Below, piece by piece: positions 5,985-14,383 of a DNA stretch of 14,383 nucleotides. The DNA is taken from NCBI GenBank assembly GCA_001970855.1, contig LSSN01004876.1, forward strand, positions 1-14,383, read 5' to 3'. Source of the stretch: Smittium culicis (Eukaryota; Kickxellomycota; Harpellomycetes; Harpellales; Legeriomycetaceae). The position numbers and the translations under genes were made by a program. The notes beneath the pieces are model-generated. The model was not told the DNA's origin. It did not search any database and saw nothing but the letters and a program-made list of their open reading frames with translations. Each line of letters opens with the position of its first letter. Within the stretch, counting starts at the first letter, position 1.

Positions 5985-8900
5985 ATGTCTTCTAATAAGG
6001 ATTTTGAGGCTGAAAACCTGCCCGAATCTTCCCTATATGATCCCATCTCAAACAACTCTAATATCCCACACGACCCTGATTTGCTCATTAGCCCCAATTC
6101 CTCCCCAATCACCCCACAACTATCTTTCCACCACAATTCTAATATTCAAAAGGTCCCCGAAAATTTTTTAACCCTGATTCCTTCCTCAAAATTTAAAGCA
6201 ATCGACTTTTACATTAATGATGATTATCTTTCTGACTCTGACTCTGACCCTGATGACACTCCTTGGTATGAACTGGGAAGAATTAAAGAAATAGATAAAG
6301 CTGAAAATCTTTCCCAAAACTTTATTGACTCCCACCCTTCCCCCCAATCTCTCGAAAGCAATGCTCCTTTCAACCTAAATATTAATCCTCTACAATTACA
6401 AATTTCTTCCCTCAAAAACTTCCATAGCATCTCTTTTACCAAAAAACAGCAAGACTCTCTTATTTACTCCATTTACAGATCAAACCAAAACCTCTCTTCG
6501 AAATCTCACCACGAATTCTCTCTAGATTTATTATCTAATCAAAATTCCATCGTTCCAAACTCCTTCTCTCAACCTTCTGATTGGTGGTTCTGGTCTCCCC
6601 AAATTGCAAAACATAATAAAATCCTCCCCTTCTTAATCGATTGGATTTCAACCAGAAACTCAACCCTCCAAGATAAATATCAGCTTTTGCAAAATACTTA
6701 CAAGGATTTATACCTTAAATGGAGCTCCCATATCTCTAACCTTGAAAAACGTAAAGATTCCTTACTAAGAGAATATTATAATAAAAGCATCCCCGAAAAT
6801 CAAAGACGCAGAAGCGGTAACAACAGAGCCTCCCCTATAATCCATTCCTCTTTCGCTTTTTCTAAATCCTCTACTGACCCAAAAGCCCCTTCAAAAGATG
6901 ATAAAATTGCCCACTCAAAAGATCTAAACTTAATCGAGCTTTGGGAAACTGAACTCGAAGATGTTCGCTACTCATCAAAACAAAAGCCCGGGTGGAATAA
7001 CAAGGGCTCAGATAACTTCACAAGTGATGCCGTTCGTTCTGATGCTGAACTTTTAGAAATTATCCAAAAGCTCCAATACGATGAAGTAAGAAACCCTGAA
7101 TCTAGAAGTCAACGGACTGCTGCAAATATCCCCGATATGATCTTGGACCCTAACGAACGCTTAGCATTCAAACTCAAAGTCAGTAATCGAGTTATTAGTA
7201 ATCCTATAGAATACTACTCAACTAAACCTGACTCCTCAATCAAACCCTCAGTTCCAAAAATTCATAAAGCTAACTGGGCAAATGACGGCAACATTGTTTT
7301 ATCTGGAGGCCTAATGAATAACAACTCTGACACAAACCATATCTGGACTAATGACGAATGCAGTACTTTTGTTCGTGAATACCTCCGCTACCCTAAAAAA
7401 TTCGGCCAGATTTCTGAATCTTTATCCTTCAAATCTTACAACGACTGTGTTCTCTTTTATTACCGCAATAAAAAGCCCCTAGACCTAAAATCCCTTTTAG
7501 CTCGCCATAAACGCAAAAACAGAAGAGGCCGCAAAACTACCTCTCCTACCCTAACTATCGAAAATATGAAAAGGAAAAAAGATAGAGCCCGTGACCGCAG
7601 TGTTACCAAATATAATAAATCTTCCATCATCAATAAACCTACTATTAGCCCTGACCACACTCAATCCAATAAAATTTTAAAGCCCCCTTCTAAAGACCCC
7701 ACCCCTAATCAAAAGCCTATTATAAACAATATCACTTCTTCCTTAGCCATTACTGATCCATCTACTGATAAAAATATCACAGCCATCAAATCCCGCAACT
7801 CTGACCAAAAGATAACTTCTCCCCCTAAAAATAATTCCCCAGCTCCTATTCACACATCAACACTCAATTCAATCACTTCAAATAATCAATCTGATACTAA
7901 GTTTATCTCAACCGATACCTCTTCAGATTTCAAAAACACTGACAAAAATACTTTCCAAGATACCATTTCACATTCTCCCACCTCCAACGCTTCTACTAAA
8001 ATCACCGAAATTTCTAAAAGTGCCCCTGAAAAAGGAAACTCTTTACTTAAAAGCATCGTTGAAGCTAATAAACACCAAAAATTTCTCCAAAAGCACAACA
8101 AAAGTTCATCTTTTGCCAAGAAAGTTGATAATGCTCTAAAAGTCGCCAAAATTAAAGGAATTACCTCAAAAAAACTCTTTTCTCCTACTAATGCCAACAC
8201 CAACAAAAACAAAAGTCTTGTTGTATCAAAGAATCTCCCCCATGACTCATCACTATTCTTAAAATCCGCCTCTTCAAAATCTATATTAGATCCATCCCTC
8301 AACTTTTACTCTTTAAACAAAAACGACATAAAAAATAATCGCCTTGATGTTGCTCAATCTAATAAAGATTTAACTCGCAAAATTTCTAATGATATAAACC
8401 AAACCGCTGAAAGCATTTCTTCTCATACCAGTAATAATGAAAATACTTCTCTAGAAAATAATATGATCCTTTCTGGAAGCGTTAAGCCCTTAACTTCCTC
8501 AACTACCCCATCCTCACAATCAAAAAAGAATGCTTCTTTTGAAAGAAGAAATTCAGTTACCTTTGAATTATCCAGTGGTAACAGTGATACAGAACCTAAT
8601 ACCGAATTTTTAGACTACGAAGACGTCTCTAACTCCGATTTTAGAGCCGAAGATGTTAGCAGCAGCGAAAATGAAGACTTAAATGAAGATTCTTGCGATA
8701 AATACGTTTATTTCGGACCTATTCAACCATACAACCAATACACACTCGCTCTTCCAGCCCTGTTTGTATCCAATGCGCTCCCTCTTGGCGATAAGTTATC
8801 AATTGCTCGCGGCTTAAATATTGCTCCCACCTCTTCAAAAAATAATCTCCAATCCATTATTGATCCGATTAAGGACTCTGGGAACGAAGAAGACGTTAAA

Positions 8901-11900
8901 TTGGGTGCTGTCGTTTGGCGCCACAGTGAAAGAGTTAAAGTTTTAGACGGCTTTAAAAGATTTGGAAGAACATTTTCAGAGATCTGTCGCCTAATTAAAA
9001 CAAAATCTGAAGCTCAATGCAGATACTTTTATTACCACTACCGCATTCCTGATGGCCCGATGCTCAGTGAAATTATTGAGGGCGGAGTAACTCCCGCATC
9101 ATCATCAATATCCTCCTCTAAAATATCCTCAAATTTAGATATTGATACTTCATCTATAAATCCTTTTGTCGAGCCCATATCTAAACCTTTACTATCATTA
9201 CCACTAAAGTCAGCTAATTTATCAACTCAATCAAATCCTAAAAAACTTTCTTTGCCCCAAAACCCAAAGATCAATCTACTTCCCCAAACTGAACCCAAAC
9301 CTGATCCATGTCTAAAAACATCAAACCTGGTTCTACCTGAAAAAACTTACAACCCAAAGTTATTGGCGCTAAATAAACAACCCACCAAACTTCCTGACAC
9401 CTCACATAAGAGAGTTAGATCTTTGGAGTCTTACTCCATTTCCTCAAATGCCCACCAGTCTATTTTAAGCCCTAAAAAATTACGCAAAGATTCAATCAAT
9501 CTTCAGGACTCAAGCCCTATAGTATTTAATAAAGCTGTCAAATTTAAAACTAATCCCACACCTTACAGCCTTGAAGATATCGATGAGAAGCCTCTAAATG
9601 AGAGGGTACCTTCATTTGGAAAGCCCAATCACTACGAATTGCTTAAAAAATCAAGCTTTGATAATAGCATCGACCCCAGCTCTTCACTCTTATTAAGCGC
9701 TATTAACCCCGAGAAAAATTCTAATGATAAAGAACCAGCTTTAAATGATGCCACCTTACCAATTGAGCCCACATACTCCAGTGAATCAGACTCAGATTCA
9801 GCCCTCATGGACAGATTATTGGAATCAAACATTGTTAGCGCTCTTAATGAATCCTCTAGTTCCCCGAACTTGGGCTCTCCGCCAAACGAGGTCAAAAAAA
9901 ATATTGGCGCACCCGAACCTTCATCTGTTCACGATAATTCTATTTTGTCTAAGCCATCATTTTCTCCTGTCGCTTTACCCACAGCTGACTCTGCACCAAA
10001 CACTATCAGCGCCCCTGTATCTGAGCACAAATTTATTCCAGCTCCTGATATCGGCCCCATACCTTCTTCAAACCCTACATTGTCATTTACTTCAATGCCT
10101 ACCTCTCTGCCTATTTCTCTCTCGGGCCCTCAGCCTGCAACTGACCCTGCCCTTACACCTGCTTCTGCCCCTATCTACTCACATAACACTATCTCTTCGT
10201 CTACAAGTGCAAATTTCCAAATAAATAACCACATACCAGCCCAAGCACCAATTTTAACTGAAAACTTAATTCTTTCTGATTTGAAGCCTGATACTAACAA
10301 ACCAATTTTATCTGCCCCTAAACCCGATGCCAATTTTACCTCTTCTGATGTAACAAATGAATCATCTACCAGAATATTTGACCCACTTAGCTCAGTATCC
10401 TTGATCCAGCCTATATCCTTAAACCCTGAAACGCTTGATTCCAGCTCACAAATCGCGGCACCTCTTGCCCAAAACCTAAATGTATCGCCTGAAACTATAA
10501 ACACTAGCAACCCAATAAATTCAAATTATAAGAATAACTATGACGGTGCTATTTTACCTAAATATCAGCCTAGCTCTGAAATCCAACCGTCATCCACTCC
10601 CGCTGCCTCTAATATTGATGACTTATCTTCTAAGCCGTTGCAAACATCAATAGATGACAAAGCGTTTAGAAAACCGTCTTATTCGTCCTACTGGTCTGTA
10701 CAAGAACGAAACAGCTTCCTAAATCATTTAGCAGCTATTGGCACAAACTGGACTGAGATGGCTAATGCTATCGGCACCAAAACCGCCACCCAAGCAAGGA
10801 ACTACTTTAGAACTCATCGTGAAAAGCTTGGATTTGACATTATTGTTAAGGAATTTGAGGAACGCAAAGCTGCAGGCCTACCTTTACTAATACCCACTCC
10901 TAATTCATCAAAAAAAATCAAGACAACTGAGAACTTACCTGAAAAACGTGGACGTAAAAAGAAAGGACATTTAAATACTAAACCCAGTGGCGCAATTTTA
11001 ATAAAACCAAATGCAGACTCAAGTAATACGGCCTTACCCAAAGATGATAGTAATGCTGCTAATATTCATAACAACCCTAACTATGGAATTAGCAACGCTA
11101 TTGCATATGACCAATCCAACCAACAGTCTTTCTCCGAAGCACATAATACACCTTCAGGCGATATCCTACCTCAAAATATACCGACTACTGTTCCATCACT
11201 TGTTGTAAGTGGCGGTCACGCTTTTGTTTATAATCAACATCAACATCAAAGACCAAGGTCATCACTATCTAGCAACAGATCTTCTATTTCTTACGACCAG
11301 AAATTTAATCCCAATGTTGCGAAATATGAAAGCGTATCAAATACTCCGCCTCTAAATACCATGTATAATAACATCTCCACTGGCTCTATTCCTGAAAATC
11401 AGCCGTTAGCTATGGAAAGCTCTCGTGCTAGTGTCCAAAGTATGAATCTTGACCAAGTTGCTCAATTGGCAGTTTCACGACTTCACAGCACTCAAAGCAG
11501 CTTCAGTAAAAGTAATACAACTAACTCTTCAATTCGAGCTATCGATCAGTCTAGAGTAGGACCTAGTACTTATTCCCAACCTATTGATAATTTAATGCCC
11601 TACCATCGTAGAATCTCGGAGACTTATAGCAATCATTCAGGTAGCCCACATGTTTCTAATAGCAATACTTATTTCTCTAACAATAAGAGGCAAAGAACTC
11701 TTTCTTACAGCAGCACTGGGCAATATATGCCGCACGAAGGACCTAATAGTCCCAATCATAGTAATGCTTACAATTCTGACTATGGCCGTGAATTGTCTGA
11801 ACCACCCTCCTCGCAACCTACACCTCCTCCTTTAGAAAGTTTGTCTTCAATTTTGAGATCTTCCGCAGATCCTGAATACTACCATAAAAACGACGAATAT

Positions 11901-14383
11901 GCTACTCATTCATTAGACCGCAGATCGGTCACCAACATACGATCGCTTCTTAACCAATCTGAACCTTCTGCATCTTATATTTCTAACGTTAGAAATACAC
12001 CATATAACTACGAGTACAATCAATCATCTCTCAACGAACAGCCTCCCTATAGCTACAACAACTCTAAAGCTACAGGTAATTTTATTGACACGCCCACAAC
12101 TGACAATAAATATCGCTCCAGATCACCGAATAGTAGCTATGGTAGATCAACACGATACCCCGAATACGCTAGAAAACACAATCAACATACTACCAGCAGC
12201 AATAACAGTATTAAAAGTGGCACAATCAACAACGACGCTAATAGTGGTTATGACTACCAAAATCCCCATAGGCCACACCGAATTAGTTCAGCTGCAAATA
12301 GTAGAATATTTAACGGCTTAGACTCGCTCGTTGAAGCTGCTACTCTTGACTCACAATTTAACGAAACTCCTAATTTTAATAGATCAAGCTCTGTTATGCC
12401 ATCTGAATATAATCGCTCCCCTATGGTAAAAAATGATTACTCTGATACCTCAGCGTTCCAAAAACCAGAACCGAATTCAAATTACGGCACTAATAGCGAA
12501 AAAACGAACGCAAACACCGACTTGAATAACTCGAACCACGCCCCTCAAGAGTCTAGTGGACAAATGCCACCAAGCTTAAACACAAAATACAATGACCGTT
12601 TACACAACACGCCTCATAGCCCCAATCATTACCACCAAACTAACAATTCCTACAACTACCCTCAACACACCCAACATCCTCTAGCCGATCATCTAAACAC
12701 TTCTGTACCACCGAACTCAAATCAAACATATCCTACTGATAATGGCTTAGTTTCAATGATGCCGAACGAAAATAAACCTTCTAGCATGTATAACGAGCTA
12801 GACAAATTCCAACAGCCACCTGTAGCAAACCCTAATATTTCTTTCCCTAAGCAAAAGCTTGATACGCTCAATTTAAAGACAAATCAAAAATCTAAAAGCA
12901 CATCTATAAGCACAAAACCACTTAATAAAAACTCTTCTACATCATCGCACAGCTTAAAAAAACCACCTACCCCAAGTGTAAAAACTACACCGGTTTCTAA
13001 ACTGTCTTCTAAGCCTTCTAAAAAACCCATTAAATTTATTCACAACCAGCCTGTATCGATATCTGCTTCCCAGAAACAATCATCTAAAAAGTTGTCTATA
13101 AATAAATTAAACCCATCAACAAGCTTTCCCACTCAAAACCTCATTCAGCCTAGAGTTCAAAACAAAGAGCCACTAACTCCTGCTGAAAGTCATCATAGGA
13201 ATAGTATTAGCAGCATTGCTAGCAATAGCAATAACATGTACAGCTCAAACACTAATACCCACAATGCAAACAATAACCCTAATAATGAAAATCAAGTAAA
13301 TATTAGTCAAGTTCATCCCAATAGCGGCTACAGAGATTTGTCTTACCAAAATAACGGCTATATGTATCAGCAAAACAATGATGCAATTCAAAATATCCCA
13401 TATAATAACCACGCTTCTTACCACTACCTCCAGAATCCTAACAATCAAGGAATGCCTAGAAGAGATAGCGACTCTCGCAACGAAAACCAGTTGGAAAGAA
13501 ATAACCGTAACGATATCGCTGTAAGCAATAACCACAACTCTTTGAGTGGCGGTGTTGACAATAGCAGCAATTCAAACAATAAATTTCAACCACCTAACAA
13601 CGCTTACCCTAACTATGGTCAACCACACACAGACCAAAGCTACAATAATATCAATCCTAACAATAAATACATGTACAATAACCCCAATTTATCTTATAAC
13701 GATAACAGTAACGTTAATAAAGTTTTGCCTAGCTCGACTATTAAAAATGATCCTGTAAACCCCATTCCACTGGCGCCCTCTCTATCCTCTAAACCTATAC
13801 CTGTGGTCCCAAATATAGCTACCAATAACAATAGCGGTCACCACTATGATAGAGCGCCTGAACATATCTATAACTCTGGAAACTTTAGTAAAATTTTACC
13901 CGAAAACCAAAAAACTGGTATGATAAATAACAATCCCTCCAATTATAATACACAAACGAATCAGTACCAGTACCAATATCAGCAGGATAACTCTATCGGC
14001 ACTAAACTTCCGATCCAACCAAATGTATACCCCATCGCCAACAATAATGACCAAGAAACCCACCCAATTAATCAGTACCCCCAAGGAAGCAGTGGTAACC
14101 ATCAATTTGCTCAACCACACACTTCTACTGGAGTTGCCCCAAGATCTCGGTTAAATTCATTTGCCGATACTGGCCAACAAAGAATAAATGAACCTGGGCC
14201 TGTAAACTTTTCAAGCTCTGGACCAAATCTTATAAGCCCAAAGTTTTCTAATACTTTACCTAGCCAAGCTTTACCAATAGCAAGCAATAATAACAACTCG
14301 CTTAACCAAAATCCATCAAATAAGCCACATTCTGAATCAGTCGCTCGACCTATACAACCTATCCAGCCGCACCCAGGAATTGC
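5985..14383 (+). CDS. SNT1: Giant Snt1/NCoR/SMRT-type SANT corepressor scaffold, partial at 3' end
   Basis: In yeast, Snt1 is the scaffold of the nuclear Set3 complex, carrying the Hos2 and Hst1 deacetylases and Sif2; the animal counterparts are NCoR and SMRT with HDAC3 and TBL1. I read the frame codon by codon: 2,799 codons, no stop and no intron, still open at the window end. The start is the first ATG after an in-frame TAA at 5850-5852. Domain order: acidic S-D-S-D-S-D patch (83-91), aromatic W-W-F-W (200-203), GSI-like helices (207-277), DAD with SANT1 (352-503), acidic stretch (870-905), SANT2 (975-1022), Pro/Ser/Thr-rich linker, SANT3 (1567-1620), AT-hook-like R-G-R-K-K-K (1655-1660), and an Asn/Ser/Tyr/Gln-rich tail. 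Yeast Snt1 is about 1,200 residues and NCoR about 2,400, so this is unusually long. Orthology is well supported by domain order and motifs. Confidence 0.93.
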   Translation, partial: MSSNKDFEAENLPESSLYDPISNNSNIPHDPDLLISPNSSPITPQLSFHHNSNIQKVPENFLTLIPSSKFKAIDFYINDDYLSDSDSDPDDTPWYELGRIKEIDKAENLSQNFIDSHPSPQSLESNAPFNLNINPLQLQISSLKNFHSISFTKKQQDSLIYSIYRSNQNLSSKSHHEFSLDLLSNQNSIVPNSFSQPSDWWFWSPQIAKHNKILPFLIDWISTRNSTLQDKYQLLQNTYKDLYLKWSSHISNLEKRKDSLLREYYNKSIPENQRRRSGNNRASPIIHSSFAFSKSSTDPKAPSKDDKIAHSKDLNLIELWETELEDVRYSSKQKPGWNNKGSDNFTSDAVRSDAELLEIIQKLQYDEVRNPESRSQRTAANIPDMILDPNERLAFKLKVSNRVISNPIEYYSTKPDSSIKPSVPKIHKANWANDGNIVLSGGLMNNNSDTNHIWTNDECSTFVREYLRYPKKFGQISESLSFKSYNDCVLFYYRNKKPLDLKSLLARHKRKNRRGRKTTSPTLTIENMKRKKDRARDRSVTKYNKSSIINKPTISPDHTQSNKILKPPSKDPTPNQKPIINNITSSLAITDPSTDKNITAIKSRNSDQKITSPPKNNSPAPIHTSTLNSITSNNQSDTKFISTDTSSDFKNTDKNTFQDTISHSPTSNASTKITEISKSAPEKGNSLLKSIVEANKHQKFLQKHNKSSSFAKKVDNALKVAKIKGITSKKLFSPTNANTNKNKSLVVSKNLPHDSSLFLKSASSKSILDPSLNFYSLNKNDIKNNRLDVAQSNKDLTRKISNDINQTAESISSHTSNNENTSLENNMILSGSVKPLTSSTTPSSQSKKNASFERRNSVTFELSSGNSDTEPNTEFLDYEDVSNSDFRAEDVSSSENEDLNEDSCDKYVYFGPIQPYNQYTLALPALFVSNALPLGDKLSIARGLNIAPTSSKNNLQSIIDPIKDSGNEEDVKLGAVVWRHSERVKVLDGFKRFGRTFSEICRLIKTKSEAQCRYFYYHYRIPDGPMLSEIIEGGVTPASSSISSSKISSNLDIDTSSINPFVEPISKPLLSLPLKSANLSTQSNPKKLSLPQNPKINLLPQTEPKPDPCLKTSNLVLPEKTYNPKLLALNKQPTKLPDTSHKRVRSLESYSISSNAHQSILSPKKLRKDSINLQDSSPIVFNKAVKFKTNPTPYSLEDIDEKPLNERVPSFGKPNHYELLKKSSFDNSIDPSSSLLLSAINPEKNSNDKEPALNDATLPIEPTYSSESDSDSALMDRLLESNIVSALNESSSSPNLGSPPNEVKKNIGAPEPSSVHDNSILSKPSFSPVALPTADSAPNTISAPVSEHKFIPAPDIGPIPSSNPTLSFTSMPTSLPISLSGPQPATDPALTPASAPIYSHNTISSSTSANFQINNHIPAQAPILTENLILSDLKPDTNKPILSAPKPDANFTSSDVTNESSTRIFDPLSSVSLIQPISLNPETLDSSSQIAAPLAQNLNVSPETINTSNPINSNYKNNYDGAILPKYQPSSEIQPSSTPAASNIDDLSSKPLQTSIDDKAFRKPSYSSYWSVQERNSFLNHLAAIGTNWTEMANAIGTKTATQARNYFRTHREKLGFDIIVKEFEERKAAGLPLLIPTPNSSKKIKTTENLPEKRGRKKKGHLNTKPSGAILIKPNADSSNTALPKDDSNAANIHNNPNYGISNAIAYDQSNQQSFSEAHNTPSGDILPQNIPTTVPSLVVSGGHAFVYNQHQHQRPRSSLSSNRSSISYDQKFNPNVAKYESVSNTPPLNTMYNNISTGSIPENQPLAMESSRASVQSMNLDQVAQLAVSRLHSTQSSFSKSNTTNSSIRAIDQSRVGPSTYSQPIDNLMPYHRRISETYSNHSGSPHVSNSNTYFSNNKRQRTLSYSSTGQYMPHEGPNSPNHSNAYNSDYGRELSEPPSSQPTPPPLESLSSILRSSADPEYYHKNDEYATHSLDRRSVTNIRSLLNQSEPSASYISNVRNTPYNYEYNQSSLNEQPPYSYNNSKATGNFIDTPTTDNKYRSRSPNSSYGRSTRYPEYARKHNQHTTSSNNSIKSGTINNDANSGYDYQNPHRPHRISSAANSRIFNGLDSLVEAATLDSQFNETPNFNRSSSVMPSEYNRSPMVKNDYSDTSAFQKPEPNSNYGTNSEKTNANTDLNNSNHAPQESSGQMPPSLNTKYNDRLHNTPHSPNHYHQTNNSYNYPQHTQHPLADHLNTSVPPNSNQTYPTDNGLVSMMPNENKPSSMYNELDKFQQPPVANPNISFPKQKLDTLNLKTNQKSKSTSISTKPLNKNSSTSSHSLKKPPTPSVKTTPVSKLSSKPSKKPIKFIHNQPVSISASQKQSSKKLSINKLNPSTSFPTQNLIQPRVQNKEPLTPAESHHRNSISSIASNSNNMYSSNTNTHNANNNPNNENQVNISQVHPNSGYRDLSYQNNGYMYQQNNDAIQNIPYNNHASYHYLQNPNNQGMPRRDSDSRNENQLERNNRNDIAVSNNHNSLSGGVDNSSNSNNKFQPPNNAYPNYGQPHTDQSYNNINPNNKYMYNNPNLSYNDNSNVNKVLPSSTIKNDPVNPIPLAPSLSSKPIPVVPNIATNNNSGHHYDRAPEHIYNSGNFSKILPENQKTGMINNNPSNYNTQTNQYQYQYQQDNSIGTKLPIQPNVYPIANNNDQETHPINQYPQGSSGNHQFAQPHTSTGVAPRSRLNSFADTGQQRINEPGPVNFSSSGPNLISPKFSNTLPSQALPIASNNNNSLNQNPSNKPHSESVARPIQPIQPHPGI
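6603..6815 (+). other. GSI-like helical region of Snt1 (residues 207-277)
   Basis: It starts I-A-K-H-N-K-I and ends R-E-Y-Y-N-K-S-I-P-E-N-Q-R-R-R. This follows the NCoR/SMRT region in which a charged helix ends in a conserved R-E-Y-Y-E-K-x-F-P-E-x-R-K-Q motif. In animals this region forms a coiled coil with GPS2 and TBL1. In fungi the expected partner is the TBL1 homologue Sif2, by inference. Confidence 0.75.
7038..7493 (+). other. Deacetylase-activating domain with SANT1 (residues 352-503)
   Basis: It opens with S-D-A-E-L-L-E-I-I-Q-K-L, matching the NCoR S-E-x-E-V-S-E-I-I-D-G-L helix. I-P-D-M-I-L-D (382-388) follows, matching I-P-P-M-L-Y-D. SANT1 starts at W454 with Y-P-K471-K-F-G-Q-I and C488-V-L-F-Y492-Y493-R-N-K496-K497. 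In human SMRT the tyrosine pair, the lysine pair and the lysine of H-P-K-N-F contact the inositol phosphate held between SMRT and HDAC3; all have counterparts here. A basic nuclear-localisation-like stretch (R-H-K-R-K-N-R-R-G-R-K) follows directly. The likely partner is the Hos2 deacetylase. Confidence 0.85.
8907..9050 (+). other. SANT2 domain (residues 975-1022)
   Basis: W978, then E982-R-x-x-V-L-D-G-F-K-R-F-G994-R-T-F997, and T1006-K-S-E-A-Q-C1012 with Y-F-Y-Y-H-Y-R at the end. The T-K-S-E-A-Q-C signature is shared with the second SANT domain of NCoR/SMRT, which binds histone tails. An acidic segment (870-905) precedes it, separated by about 70 residues. Confidence 0.9.
10683..10844 (+). 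other. SANT3 domain (residues 1567-1620)
   Basis: The domain has the three regularly spaced Myb/SANT aromatic residues W1570, W1589 and Y1607-F1608, plus I-G-T-K-T1600-A-T-Q-A-R-N. A third SANT with a Y-W-S-V start is, as I recall, typical of Snt1-like proteins of filamentous fungi and absent from NCoR/SMRT. It may bind histone tails or DNA; its role is not known from sequence. Confidence 0.88.
10947..10967 (+). other. AT-hook-like basic motif (residues 1655-1661)
   Basis: R-G-R-K-K-K-G, preceded by E-K, resembles the AT-hook core R-G-R-P but has lysine in place of proline. It sits about 35 residues after SANT3. It could add minor-groove DNA contact or serve as a nuclear localisation signal. 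Confidence 0.45.
11001..14383 (+). other. Asn/Ser/Tyr/Gln-rich disordered tail, prion-like
   Basis: From about residue 1673 to the window end the protein is dominated by Asn, Ser, Pro, Tyr, Gln and His. Examples are N-N-N-N-S-L-N-Q-N, Y-Q-Y-Q-Y-Q-Q-D and Y-Q-N-N-G-Y-M-Y-Q-Q-N-N. Almost no long hydrophobic segment occurs. A Lys/Ser-rich island (about 2288-2370) interrupts it. No repeat of fixed period was seen. Such composition usually means intrinsic disorder and possible phase-separating or prion-like behaviour. No folded domain or stop appears before the sequence ends. Confidence 0.7.

Noticed and set aside
6228..6260. Repeated GACTCT in the SNT1 5' coding region as a microsatellite
   Set aside because: It is explained as coding for the acidic S-D-S-D-S-D-P-D-D patch; three imperfect units are not enough to call a separate element.
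6224..14296. Many minus-strand and frame-shifted plus-strand frames of 60-160 residues inside the SNT1 region
   Set aside because: All overlap the continuous SNT1 frame that carries conserved domains. Their Leu/Val/Ile-rich or Thr/His/Leu-rich products are what complementary or shifted reading of Ser/Asn/Pro-rich codons gives.

Overview
The window is nuclear eukaryotic DNA, most likely from a fungus. It is AT-rich, carries A/T homopolymers of 10-15 bases, has short spliceosomal introns, and encodes two conserved eukaryotic nuclear proteins. An early-diverging, AT-rich fungal lineage (for example Harpellales/Kickxellomycotina) is my best guess. It rests on the animal-length RRP43 and on the Asn-rich, three-SANT Snt1, not on any marker gene. 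I see no tRNA, rRNA, CRISPR array or recognisable transposon.

Left part (442-1579, minus strand): a complete three-exon gene for exosome ring subunit RRP43 (EXOSC8-like). I rebuilt it by splicing. The joined reading frame is 275 codons plus stop, and its pieces follow the known family order.

Middle (1580-5984): about 4.4 kb between two divergently oriented conserved genes. It holds homopolymers, two tandem minisatellites, G-runs and at least one plausible small secreted-protein gene (3402-3647). A second, weaker candidate lies at 4798-4911. The plus strand is G-over-C up to about 5.0 kb and then becomes strongly C/T-rich, leading into a TATA-bearing, pyrimidine-rich promoter/leader with a three-codon upstream ORF.

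Right part (5985-14383, plus strand): one uninterrupted reading frame of 2,799 codons that leaves the window still open. It encodes a giant Snt1/NCoR/SMRT-type corepressor scaffold. In order it has a GSI-like helical region, a deacetylase-activating domain with SANT1, an acidic stretch plus SANT2, a long Pro/Ser/Thr-rich linker, SANT3 followed by an AT-hook-like basic patch, and a disordered Asn/Ser/Tyr/Gln-rich tail of more than 1,100 residues. In yeast this protein is the scaffold of the Set3 histone deacetylase complex (Set3C). The residues that in human SMRT bind the inositol phosphate bridging it to HDAC3 are conserved here.

The two main genes are both nuclear (RNA decay/processing and chromatin repression). 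Nothing in the sequence shows that they work together; they are neighbours only.
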